Part shown: positions 1 to 10,919 of the stretch, in pieces
How positions within the stretch are numbered: position 1 is the stretch's first letter
How the letters are laid out: every line of letters starts with the position of its first letter
Assembly: GCA_022702705.1 (NCBI GenBank)
Contig: CM040429.1
Location: 107,919,943 to 107,983,942 of the forward strand
Direction of reading: 5' to 3'
Origin: Papilionanthe hookeriana x Papilionanthe teres
Lineage: Eukaryota; Streptophyta; Magnoliopsida; Asparagales; Orchidaceae
Length of the DNA: 64,000 nucleotides
Notes under the pieces: generated by a model
What the model was told of the DNA's origin: nothing
Database searches by the model: none
The model's input: only the letters and a program-made list of their open reading frames with translations
Translations under genes and position numbers: made by a program

Positions 1-1234
1 GTCTCATAAAGGGTTAGTTGTAGGTTTTTTCCTTCTACAATGAGAGAGGTTTTAGACTTAGTTACACCATATACATGACTGATGAAGCCATTCAAATGAT
101 GCGGGAGCAGAACATCTATTAATTCAATATGATGCTAGCCTTCGAACATTAAAATGTTTTGACAGTGAAACTTTTGTCTTTTTGGGATTCTAAGAAGGAA
201 TGTTTCAATATTTGTGGTCAATTTTTTTCTTTCAGAGTGAAAGAGATAAAAATGATTATAGGGATGCTGAATAGGGGAGATGAGGTTATGGGGCAGAACT
301 CCCCTTATTGAAGGATGAATCTATAATAACGAAACAAAGAATGTGTAATATTAAATTCATGAAGTCCGTTGATACAATAGTGAGCATTTACATAAAATTT
401 TTTCTTTTAACCAGTCCTTCCCATATGACAACAACTCAATCCCTATGGATTTGTGAGATATGGTGAAAATATTCAAATATTTGCCATATAATTGGCCAAG
501 AGTAATCTGTAGTATTTTGGTATATGATTTTAGTAAATAGAAATTATAAGAGGTTGCAAAAACCACTTGGATGTAAGAGTGGCTTTGTGACTCTCTTAAT
601 AGGAAGTATTCATGTTGCACGCGAAGAAATTTTATCCTTGAAGAAAAATATGCTAATATGTTATTTATATGTAAATCATATTTGGTTTTTAAAACTTAAT
701 TCAATGATTCAAACTTTAATATCTAATTCAAGGTTGTGATTGATGACATAGGAAAAGTCTTACTCATTTGTGAGTGTTCTCTGCTTTACATACCTAGTGG
801 GTAACAATATGGTTCATTCTAATTAAATCATATAGAATATTAGCATAATCTAATTGAACCAATGCATTATATGGTTATTGTAGGTTTTTGTTTCATTCAA
901 GAATATGACTCCAGAAGACAATGTCGTACTTGCTGGGACATGGCACCTTCCATTAATTGTAGATCTTTTACCCTAAGAAACCTAACTGCCACTTATTAAA
1001 GAACCTACACCCCATCAACAACCCCTTCACCACTGAACATATAACCTTCACCATCAGCACTTCCACCAGCTACAGGACCTACAGAAAATAAAGAAACCTT
1101 AAGGTCCTTATACAAGTCCCACCGATATTCTTCCAATTCTGCAATGGAACAAAAACTTATTCACTATCTAGTCCACCAACTACAACAAATCCAACTATTT
1201 TAGATTTGTACAATATAGTTTAAACTGTTGTAGT
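1..1234. other. Left flank of Athila insertion (copy A), non-coding
   Basis: AT-rich DNA with no convincing gene. The short open frames on either strand lack recognisable domains and are not conserved in length between the two copies. The last five bases, GTAGT, form the left target-site duplication of the Athila element. A Pro/Ser/Thr-rich plus-strand stretch lies near 1,000-1,225 and is broken by a stop here; it is open in copy B (38,264-38,485). Confidence 0.6.
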
Positions 1235-1895
1235 TGACTGCGACTACGCCAACCTGGCTTTTACTTATGTAATAATTTATGAATTTATAATTAAATATTT
1301 ATATTAATTATTGTAAAGTCACAATTTAAAACGCAAGTATACGTATCGTTTCAAGTAATACATGGCTCTATTGGAGTCCTGGTTATCGATTCCACGGGGA
1401 AGATTATGAGAAAATTAAGAAATATTTTATATTTTTCAAATTAAAAGAAATTATTATTTTTATTTCTTTTCAAAATTTAGATTTTAAATTTAATAAATTT
1501 TTTAATAAATGTAAGTAAGCAGTAATTAAATAAAGATTAATGCAGGTATAAATAAAACAACATTCTCATTTTCAACTAATCCAAGATTTTTAGAATAATT
1601 ATCATTTGTGGAGAATTTAGATTATGACATTATGCCAAATAGAAGCATTCATATTCTTTACCTTCGCTCGATAGTATAAAGAACATTGGCTAATCTATAG
1701 ATCAGTTCAGGATGTTTTATTAGTAGAATGGGTTAATCTAGGCTCACACTACTAAATGTCCAAGGGCTGCTATGGTCGGCCTTACCAGTGACCCGTTCCC
1801 TTTCTATAGACCAAACTATTAGAATTGAGTCTGTCACTATAAAAACTAATTAACTCTACACCCAATAAATAATATCTTTCTATTTATTTGCACTT
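1235..1895 (-). repeat. Athila 3' LTR, truncated (copy A)
   Basis: Matches the first ~660 bp (plus-strand order) of the right LTR at 6,505, including the start tgactgcgactatgcc and the block with gatcccacagggaag. The match ends at cactt (1,891-1,895), where integrase-coding sequence follows directly. About 1.1 kb of the LTR's U3 end is therefore missing. The same junction is present in copy B. Confidence 0.88.
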
Positions 1896-4196
1896 AGAAA
1901 GGTCCCATAAAGTCTAAACCTCATATATAAAAAATTTCAATTTCTAATATATAGTTTAGAGGCATTTCATCTTTTCTGGTTATATTTCCCATTCTTTGAC
2001 ATCGATCACAAGTTTTTACATAATATCAAACATCTTTAAATAACGTAGGCCAATAGAATCCAGAATTTAAAATTTTAAACGCAGTTTTATCCACTCCAAA
2101 GTGTCCTCCAAATTCAGAATCATGACATTTTTGAATAATTGCAAAAGTTTCTTCATAAGGTACACATCTTCGAATCACAGAATCTCATCCTATTCTAAAT
2201 AAATAAGGATCTTCCCAAATTTATGATTTACAATCATTCTTGAATTTCTTAATATATTTGTTATTCAACCCATATGGTAAAATATTGCTAACCAAATAGT
2301 TAACTATATCAGCATACCAAGGCATTTGTAATCCTTGAATAACATATAACTGTTCATCAGGGAATTTCTCATTTATATTTTCTTCATAAATCTTCTCTCT
2401 ATTATTTTTGATTCTTGATAAATGTTAAGCAATTTGGTTGTCAGTACCTTTTCTGTCCACAATTTGAAAATCAAATTCTTGTAAAAGTAAAACCCATCTG
2501 ATCAATCTAGGTTTAGCATCCTTTTTTGACATTAAGTACTTAATAGCAGAATGATCAGTATGTACGATACATTTCGTCCCAAGAAGATATGGTCTAAATT
2601 TATCAAAGGCATATACTATTGCTAAAAGCTCTTTTTCAGTTGTAGTGTAGTTTATTTGAGTTTCATTTAGAGTTTTGCTAGCATAATATATAAGTTTGAA
2701 AATTTTCTCATATTTTTGTCCCAATACAGCTCCAATTGCATAATCACTTGCATCACGCATTAGTTCAAAAGTTTACTCCAATCAGGTGCAACAATAACAG
2801 GTGCAGTGATTAATTTTTCTTTTAAAATATTGAACGCATTCAAACAATCTTTATTAAATTTAAATTTAGCTTCTTTTTCTAATAAATGATAAAGAGGTTT
2901 ACCAATTTTAGAAAAATTCTTAAACTATCTCCTATAAAATCCAGCATGACCCATAAAACTTCTCACATCAGTAACGATAGTAGGTGGTTGAAGTTCAGCA
3001 ATAATTTTGACTTTTGCCTGATCAACTTCCATACCTATTTGTGAAATTTTATGTCCAAGTACAATTCCTTCTGTGACCATAAATTGACATTTTTCCCTTT
3101 TTAGAACCAAATTTGTTTCTTCACAACTTTTCAAAACTTTCGTTATATTTTCCAAACAAGACTAAAAAGAAGTTCCAAAAACTAAAAAATCATCCATAAA
3201 TAATTCAATTACTTTATCAATTAAATCACAAAATATTGACATCATACATCTTTGAAAAGTTACAGGTGCATTACATAAATTGAAAGGCATTCTTCTAAAG
3301 GCAAATGTTCCATAAGGACTTGTAAATGTTGTTTTCTTTTTGTGCTCAGGAGCAACGGGTAATTGATGATAATCATAATATCCATCTAGAAAATAGAAAT
3401 ATGAGTGTCGAGCTAATTTATCCAGCATCTGATCCAAGAAAGGTAAAGGAAAATGATCCTTTCTAGTGGCGTTGTTTAATTTTCAATAGTCAATGCAAAT
3501 TCACCATCCAGTAACTTGTCTTGTAGGGATTAATTCATTTTTATCATTAACAATGACAGTTACTCCTCCTTTCTTCGGAACACAATGAATAGAACTTACC
3601 CATTGGCTATCCGAAATAGGATAAATAATTCCAGCATCTAACCATTTCAAAATCTCTTTTTTTACAACCTCTTTCATAATTGGGTTCAATCTTCTTTGAG
3701 GTTCAATAGTGGGTTTACAGTTTTCTTCCATTAAAATCCTATGCATACAGATTGAATGGCTTATTCCTTTTATATCTGCAATAGTCCAAGCAAAAGCTTT
3801 CTTATAATTCTTTAAAACTCCTATTAATTTTTCTTCTTGATCTTTGCTTAGTTCTGAAGATATAAATACAGGTAAAGTTAATGAATTTCCAACAAATGCA
3901 TACTTTAAATGTGTAGGTAACATTTTTAATTCCAGTTCAGGGGCTTTTTCAATTGAGGGTAAAAGTATATCATTTTTAGTTGTCTCTAAAATTTGCCGAT
4001 TTTCATGAATATAATGAGTTTCTTCAAATAAATTTTCTTCATTTACTTCTTCAATTTCTTCAGTTAATGACTCATTATATATCACAAATTCATCATATTT
4101 TTCTTCAGAAATAACTTTACATTTTTCTTGATAATGTTTTTCAATTATATAATAAAAAATATCCATTTGATAGCATTTTTCTTTATCAAGTTACCT
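1896..4196 (-). pseudogene. pol: Athila pol pseudogene: RT, RNase H, partial integrase (copy A)
   Basis: Decayed polyprotein read right to left. An N-terminal linker at about 4,166-3,860 is followed by reverse transcriptase (about 3,830-2,930) with VPKKGG, TFAFRRMPF and the catalytic FMDD (near 3,195). Then come the RT thumb and RNase H (about 2,930-2,425) with DASDYAIGAVLG, TEKELLAIVYA and HTDHSAIKYL, which supply the catalytic Asp, Glu and Asp. The integrase starts with the HHCC zinc region (CDRCQRMG near 1,990) and breaks off at GTFL, directly before LTR sequence, so the catalytic core is absent. Stops and frameshifts interrupt it at several points, including two TGA codons where the family has Arg in the WRVCIDYRKL region. 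It cannot make a functional product. Confidence 0.9.
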
Positions 4197-4226
4197 CATT
4201 GATTTCAGAACATTAAATGTTATCTC

Positions 4227-4853
4227 TTAATCATTAACTCTCATCGTTAATTCTCCTTTTTGTACGTCAACCATAGCACGTCCAGTAGCTAGAAAAGGTC
4301 TCCCTAAAATAATAGGTATTTCTTTATCTTCTATCATATCTAGTACAATGAAATCCACAGGAAAGATAAATTTATCTACCTTAACAAGAACATCCTCTAT
4401 AACTCCTTTAGTATAAGTGATAGATCGATCAGCTAACTGAAAGGTTACAGTGGTGGGAGAAATCTCTCCTAAATCTAACCTTCGAAAGATTGAAAATGGC
4501 ATGAGATTAATACTTGCTCCTAAATCACATAAGGCTTTTCCACAAAATTTTTCTCAAATAACACATGGTATAGTGAAACTTCCAGGATCTTTAAGTTTAT
4601 GAGGTAATGTCTTCTGAATTATTGCACTACATTCTTCACTTAATGCAACAGTTTTATAAGCTTCAAATTTCCTTTTCTTGCTTAAAATATCCTTCATAAA
4701 TTTTGCATAGCTTGGCATTTGTTCCAAAGCTTCAGCAAAAAGAATGTTGATGGTAAGTTTCTTAAAAATCTCAAAGAACATAGAAAATTGATGTTCAAGC
4801 TTCTGTTGTTTTAGTCTTTGAGGAAAAGGTGGTGGTGGTCTTTCAACTTCCAC
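4227..4853 (-). pseudogene. Athila aspartic protease region (copy A)
   Basis: Retropepsin-like protease domain of the gag-pol polyprotein. The 99-residue upstream segment (4,853-4,554) has the Pro-rich PPPPFPQRL and PSYAKFMKDILSKKR motifs typical just before the Athila protease. A stop separates it from the domain proper. The active-site segment reads ALCDLGASINLMP (about 4,535-4,497), with the catalytic Asp in DLGAS, and the conserved flap-distal motif ILGRPFLATG lies near 4,300. The reading frame then stops at 4,227, 60 bp before the RT frame opens. Confidence 0.85.
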
Positions 4854-4864
4854 TTCAATAGGAA

Positions 4865-5484
4865 TTACAGTATGATCTTTACTTGGAGAAAGAGTTTCTT
4901 TAGGTTTTCAGACTCTTCTACCTCTCTCTCTTTTTCAATTTCATTCTGAATTTTCTCTTTAAATTCCTTTCCACTTCTAGGTTGTACATCTTTTGCTTGT
5001 TCATGTTCTCTCCCAGTTTCTTTAAGATTAATTTTGACATTGCTAGATAGTGTTCCTTGAGGTCTGTAATTAATAAAATTAGCAATTTGACCCATCTAAT
5101 TCTCAATATTATGAATAGCAGTGTTTTGACTTTGTAGCTGATTACCTAGTTGCAAGATCAATTCTTCTATATAAAACTTTTTATGTTGATTGTTAAAACC
5201 AGGAGGGTAAGTTGGTCTAAAGTTTGAATTTCCTTGACTATTCAAATTTCTGGTTGGATTAACTTGATTATAACTCTATTGTCGATGTCCATTATTCCAA
5301 TTAAAATTAGGATGATTTTTCCAAACTGGATTATAATTATTAGAATAAGGGTTATTAGTTTTATTAGCAATAGCTTCAAAAAAGTTTCTATTGTTTGAGA
5401 ATCATCAGTATTTGTAGAATTATTATTACTTACATGTGATATGTTAATAGCAAAATTATCTAATTTCTTAGATATCCCAGCCAC
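4865..5484 (-). pseudogene. Athila gag-protease linker (copy A)
   Basis: Low-complexity Asn-, Gln- and Glu/Lys-rich segment between the capsid and protease domains, read on the minus strand with several stops. It includes a short conserved start VAGISKKLDNFAINISH just after the gag stop, an Asn/Pro/Tyr-rich middle, and a Glu/Lys-rich end with a KEFKEKIQNEIEKEREVEE stretch. No CCHC zinc knuckle is visible. The same segment is present in copy B (about 42,150-42,737). Confidence 0.6.
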
Positions 5485-6242
5485 TTATGAAGCTAAAATA
5501 GAAAAGGCTTCATTATCTTGAATACTTGCCATTCTTTTAGGATTAACTCTTTCAGAAGGCCATTGAAAATTATTATTAGTCATTTCTTCAATTAAAGTAT
5601 ATGCTTCTTCAATTGTCTTAGCCATTAAAGAACCACTAGCAGCAACATCTATAATAGATCTATGTGATCCAATAAGTCCATTATAAAATATTTGAATAAT
5701 TAACCAATCTGGTAAAGCATGATGAGGACGTTTTCTTAATAGTTCTTTAAATCTTTCCCATGCTTCATAAATTGTTTCTCCATCAGATTGCATAAATGAA
5801 GTAATATCATTTCTCAATTTAGCAGTTTTAGAAGGAGGAAAATATTTAACAAGGAATTTTTTTGTCATATCTGCCCAAGTTTTAATAGAACAAGTTGCTA
5901 ATGAATTAAGCCACATCTTTGCTTTATCTTTTAAGGAAAAAGGAAAGAGTCTAAGCCTAATACCATCATCAAAAACATTATTATATTTAAAGATAGCACA
6001 AAGTTCTAAGAAACTAGCAAGGTGTAAATTTGGATCCTCATTTGGTGTTCCTCTAAATTGATTATTTTGAACCATTTGAATAATAGAAGGTTTAAGCTTA
6101 AAAGAATTAGCATCTACAGCTAGCATTTGAATACTAATATGAAGTTCATCAACGTAGGGTTTGCATAATCCCTTAATGGTTTATAAACATTTTGTGCATT
6201 GATTTCTATTGGAATTTGATTATTGTTATGTAAATTAGCCAT
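5485..6242 (-). pseudogene. gag: Athila gag pseudogene (copy A)
   Basis: Capsid (Retrotrans_gag type) domain. Recognisable segments are FRGTPNEDPNLHLASFLEL, the LFPFSLKDKAKMWLNSL motif, then FLVKYFPPSKTAKLRNDI and YEAWERFKELLRKRPHHAL. These form the helical capsid core shared by Ty3/gypsy elements. The natural start is the Met codon at 6,240-6,242. A one-base loss near 6,150 relative to copy B separates the first ~30 codons from the rest, so the uninterrupted frame begins only at 6,126. It ends at a stop after AFSILAS. Confidence 0.9.
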
Positions 6243-6480
6243 TTCCTGATATTTTTGAATTTGTTTTCCTTTTTTAAGTCTGTTCTTTCTAATTCAGAAT
6301 CAAAAGGTAATAATCCTTCAGATCCTGAACTATGCATAAAAATAAATTAAAATATTTTTGGTATTTTTGTTTTTATGTTTTGTTCTTATTATTTTAGTAT
6401 TTTTAAAGAAATAAAAGTGTATAATTTATATTTAATTTGAGAAATGTAAAAATTTATCTTTTTAGCTTTCTTCCTTATCT

Positions 6481-6498
6481 TCCTCGGCAACGACTCCA
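6481..6498 (-). promoter_or_regulatory. Athila primer binding site (copy A)
   Basis: Minus-strand TGGAGTCGTTGCCGAGGA, six bases inside the 5' LTR end. It is a mutated form of the TGGCGTCGTTGCCGGG seen in copy B. This motif class is the classical plant gypsy primer site complementary to a tRNA 3' end, usually assigned to tRNA-Asp. It fixes the element's orientation and the internal LTR boundary. Confidence 0.85.
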
Positions 6499-6504
6499 AA
6501 AACT

Positions 6505-8271
6505 TGACTGCGACTATGCCAACCTAGCTTTTACTTATGTAAGAATTTATGAATTTATTTTTAAATATTTATATTAATTATTATAAAAATCACAATTTAA
6601 AATGCAAGTACACGTATCGTTTCAAGTAATACAGGGCAATATTGGAGTCCTGGTTATTGATCCCACAGGGAAGATTATGAGAAAATTACAAAATATTTTA
6701 TATTTTTCAAATTAAAAGTAATTATTATTTTTATTTCTTTTCAAAATTCAGATTTTAAATTTAATAAAATTTTTACTAAATGTAAGTAAGCAGTAATTAA
6801 ATAACGATTAATGCAGCTATAAGTAAAACAACTTTCTCCTTTTCAACTAATCCAAGATTTTTAGAATTTTTATCATTTGTGGAGAATTTAGATTATGGTA
6901 TTTTGCCAAATAGAAGCATTCCTGTTCTTTACCTTCGCTCGATAGTATAAAGAACATTCGCTAATCTATAGATCAGTTCAGGATGTTTTATTAGTAGAAT
7001 GGGTTAATCTAGGCTCACACTACTAGATGTCTAGGGGTGGCTATGTTCAGCCCTACCAGTTACCCGTTCCCTTTCTATAGACCAAATTATTAGAATTTAG
7101 TCTGTCACTCTAAAAACTAATTAATTCTATGCCCAATAAATAATATCTTCCTATTTATTTGCATTTCACCATGAATAACCAACATAAAGCCTTCGACTAC
7201 CCAAGGATTAATGTGATATCTAATAGTTAAGAACTCATCTCCGGATAGGTCTCAGAATTCTCCAACAAGTTTTAACAAATTAAATGGCCAGTTTAAAAAG
7301 TAAATTAAGATCAGGTATTAATATCATCACAATTTATATAAATATTTTAAGTTAAATTCTCCATCAAAATTCAATTGTCTTTTTATCTTTTCATAGTTGA
7401 AAGGAGAAAGAAAACTAACTACCTAGCACACATTGAATTCACACAACAAAACATATTTATAAAACTTTGAACCAAGTTACAAATACTTATCTGTAATGTT
7501 ACTTCAAGTGATCCACTGACTCTTACTAACTCCAATGCAAGGTACAAAACCTCAATAACAACAATACTTGAAAACGCACACTTATTACTCAAGGAATTGA
7601 GTAGTAATACTCAAAATAAACTCACTAAATGCAAAAGAAAGTGGCTCCCTAAAATGATTGGATGCTAGAGGGTATATGGCTATAGAGTGCTAAAAGGGAA
7701 CTAGTGGGGGCGCTTTTTTCTGTATAATTGGCTCCTATTTATAGAGCACCAAATTTGACAAGGGGTTGCTTAAAGCACCTCTTCAAAATTCGTCCAAATA
7801 CAATGTATCATCTAGATGGTAACTGTCGCGCCTAGGCGCCGGAGTCCGTGACCAGGTCTTCTCACCTCTTCACTTTGGATCGCACCTCTTCGCGATTAAA
7901 ACCATTTTCCTGTGTCCAGATGCATTGTATCACATGTCCTATATATTAAGAGTAACATCCAGTCTTCTAGAAGGTATGATAACCAGTTAACATCGTCAAA
8001 TTAATTGCCTAAAGTCGTTAAAAATATTATATGTTTCTGTATCGAATTGGCGCTTAGGTGCCGGATTCTGGTGCCTAGGCGCCAGACCTATAATTTCGAT
8101 ATCTTTGCTTTTTAAGCTCCATTTTTGCTCCTTTTTGCTCCTTTTTCCTTCTTGAACACTTTTTTTATCACCTACATCCAAAAACATAAAAATACCTTTT
8201 ATTAAAGCATAATATCCTTAAGAATTGTATCATAAATAAGGCATAAAAATAGGTATTTTTAAAGTGAATCA
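6505..8271 (-). repeat. Athila 5' LTR, full length (copy A)
   Basis: 1,767 bp LTR on the minus strand, starting TGATTCAC at 8,271 and ending ...GCAGTCA at 6,505 before the primer site. It holds a TATA-like CTATAAATAG (7,735-7,744) and two clusters of GGCGCC-containing palindromes (about 7,830-7,845 and 8,048-8,092). Short open frames inside it are not genes. Confidence 0.88.
7735..7744 (-). promoter_or_regulatory. Putative TATA box of Athila 5' LTR (copy A)
   Basis: Minus-strand CTATAAATAG within the LTR, conserved in copy B (44,988-44,997). Its position, about 530 bp from the LTR start with GC-rich palindromes on its U3 side and a long U5 side, is compatible with a promoter. The transcription start is not known. 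Confidence 0.5.
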
Positions 8272-8438
8272 GTGGTCAGGTTCAGTGATATTGAAAAGAT
8301 GTTGAAAACTAATGCAAGTTGTGCTAGTAATGTTTTTAGACACCCAAACACACGTGACAACTAAACTAAGAAATATGCAGGAAAATCACACAAAAGTTTA
8401 CTTCAGTATAATGAGTTTCTCTTTAAAACCTTTAAGTA
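8272..8438. other. Short flank between Athila element and next LTR (copy A)
   Basis: Right flank of the Athila insertion starting with the target duplication GTGGT. No gene or RNA is recognisable. The same sequence lies at 45,524-45,690. Confidence 0.5.
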
Positions 8439-9326
8439 TGCCACTCCTAGTGATTTAAGGTATATTTTCATTTTTAAATAGTCACTAGGTTGCAAACACA
8501 AGTATACATATCACAGTAGTAATAAAGTATTTAATGGAGCCTTAAGTATCAATCCCACAGGGAGGTGGAAATTCTTATATAATAACACAAAGAAACAATA
8601 TTAAAACTATAGAAAATTGAAGTGAGAAAGTAGGTTGGAGTTTATGTCAAGCAGCTAAAGTAACTGTGTTTACTACACTAATCTATAAACTTTAAAGATG
8701 TATCTAATGTGAATAAACTAAATATTATAACTAGGGGTTCAAATTTTAGAAAGTATATTTCCCCTTTACAATGAGGTTACACAGTGAATTATCCAAATTT
8801 TCATAAATTTTATTGTGTCAAATACGAGTAATTATATTCTTTATCCTCTTTGTGAGTGACAAAGAATATAGGCTAATATAGAGTTTAGTCACTAAATCCA
8901 TTGTTAGTCTGGGAAGATACCAAGCTCCCACGTTCCCCTCGCATGAGGGCTAAGATCTTGCTTTAGTTTCCAAACACCTGGACCAAATTGGGGATATTAG
9001 CTTGTCACCTTAAAATCTCCAATTCTACACCCATCAAAGTATATTTCCCTATTTATTTTCACTTAACCCCATGGAGAATATTCATATCCATAAAATTAAA
9101 TGTGACTCTTACTTAGTTATAGAAAGCATATCCCTCTCGAATCATATGTTTTTAAAATAAATTTTAATAAATCAATTGGCTAGATCGATAAGTAAATTAT
9201 GTTCAATGTTTGAATCATCATAACTAATAAATTAAAACACTTCCAAACAATTTCGATTCTTCACAAAACTATATCACATTTTAGGGAGAAGGGCAAAGTA
9301 AACTACACAAAATCCAACAGGCAGAT
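8439..9326 (-). repeat. Truncated Athila-like LTR fragment (copy A)
   Basis: Starts around tgccactcct and carries the same landmark order as the other Athila-type LTRs: a gtcac...caagtatac block, then aatggagcc...atcaatcccacagggagg, then a cluster where tracts of 'ctcccac' and 'aaaatctcc' occur. The far end, where a GC-rich palindrome region and CA terminus would be expected, is missing because the long minus-strand LTR starts at 9,327. I infer a third, divergent LTR family cut by a later insertion. Its exact left limit is uncertain. Confidence 0.6.
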
Positions 9327-10919
9327 TGTCGGCGTTCGTAGCCATGTCATAGATTTTCTCGATGTTAATGTCATTTTTTTGGAGTCGCTAATCTATTCAT
9401 ATTACCCTAATCTTCAAGAAATCTAATTTCTTTAGATCATGTAAAAGATCCCCGAGTAATAAAAAACTTGAAGAAAATATGGGCTGATAAAATAGAAAAA
9501 ATTAGAATGTCAATGATAATCCTTATAAAGGGAGATTCTTGAATACCTTATTCTAGAAATTTTATATAGGGAAAATCTCATATAAAATTTTTATAACCAG
9601 AGATTATAGGTGTGATACCTGTCCTGAGTTTTTAAATCTCCTATACAATTTAAATTTGTCTAAGGAAACTTCTGATTAAAGTTAACCACTTATTTTCTAA
9701 GAAGTTCCAAGAACAAGGAAATAAATGTCAACATTCAATCCTAGGGGTAATATGTCATACTGTCCTAAGAGTTTGATTTTTGTCAATGTCTTTTGTTATG
9801 TTAATTTTATTTTTGTTTTGTCGTTTGTCATTTTGTTGTTTTTTAGTTTTGTAGTTTGTCGTTTATTTGGTGACTATCCTAAAGGTTTAGGTTCTGTGGC
9901 TATCCTAAAAGTTTAGGTTTTGTTTTATTTTGGTTTTGTCATTTTAATATCATTTTGTTTTGTCCTATTTTACTATTGTAGTTTTAGTGTCATTTTTATT
10001 GTCATTTTATTATCGTTTGTCATATCTTTAGAATGTTGTTCTACAAAACAGAGTTAGCACATCCTGTAATATGCAAAGAAAATCTAAAACGAAACTAATT
10101 TTATCATTTCACCTTGATCGTCCTGCAAAACAGAGTTAGCACAACCTATAATATGCAAAGAAAATCTAAAATGAAATTGGTTTTTACCCTGCAAGGAAAA
10201 CAACAAATTTAAAAGAAATAATGTTAATTTATTTCTTAAATCTTTTAGTTAATTAAATTTTAGATAACCCGATCAAGATGTCACTGGCTCCGTCGTCCCA
10301 GGGTTATCTGGAGCCTTAATCTACTTTGTCCGAAAGGTGTTTAAACTAGGACTGGAAGATTTCAATCAGCGATCAGAATTGCGTCATCCAAGAAATCTTT
10401 GTAGATCAAGAACACTGGGGTTCAAGTTGTATTCAATGATTTTTGTTCATTAGGTCATTTAAATCTTAATGTCTTTTCAGACTTTTAGGTTGGAAAGTTT
10501 TAAGTTGTTTTCTATTTATTAACTGATTAATTTTTATGATTTTTGTCATTTGTCATTTGTTGAATTTATGTTAGACTTCAGAATTTCTAGATTTGGTGTC
10601 ATTTGAATCTAAAAAAGTGTTAAATCTAATATTGATTAGACTTGAATAAAATCTAACATAAGTTAGATTTTAGAATTTTAGATTTGATGTCATTTGAGTT
10701 ATTAAGTCTAATTTGGGTTAGACTTGAAAAAAAAATTTAACATAAGTTAGATTTTAGAATATTAGATTCGATGGCTTTTAAATCTAAAATATTTTATGGA
10801 TTACACTTAGATAATTAGATTCAATGTCGTTTCAATCTTATTTCTTCGATTTGATTTATTAAATTCAAAGTAGTTTAAACTTAAATTAAGAGTTTTGACT
10901 TAAATTATTTTTAAGTCGG

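Larger units (their letters stand above)
1235..8271 (-). mobile_element. Defective Athila-type Ty3/gypsy retrotransposon, copy A
   Basis: Minus-strand LTR retrotransposon: full 5' LTR at right (6,505-8,271), primer binding site, gag, protease, reverse transcriptase, RNase H, a truncated integrase and a truncated 3' LTR at left (1,235-1,895). The outer ends are TG...CA on the minus strand, flanked by GTAGT (1,230-1,234) and GTGGT (8,272-8,276), a target-site duplication with one mismatch. The lineage call rests on the primer site type and on Athila-like RT wording such as FRRMPF and FMDDF. Most of the integrase, the usual 3' region and the start of the 3' LTR are missing through one internal deletion. 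Multiple stops make it non-autonomous. Confidence 0.9.

Noticed and set aside
357..739. Opposed small ORFs at the left end (and 37,696-38,012 in copy B)
   Set aside because: No domains; the two copies differ in length by indels, as expected for non-coding DNA.
8516..8520. GTAGT as the right target duplication of the Athila element
   Set aside because: It lies inside the next LTR fragment; GTGGT right after the TGATTCAC terminus at 8,271 fits the LTR end, and both copies agree.
9375..9395. Primer binding site (ggagtcgc, reverse of GCGACTCC) for a minus-strand element at 9,385
   Set aside because: Only about ten bases match and no CA terminus adjoins; the GCCGACA terminus lies at 9,327 instead.
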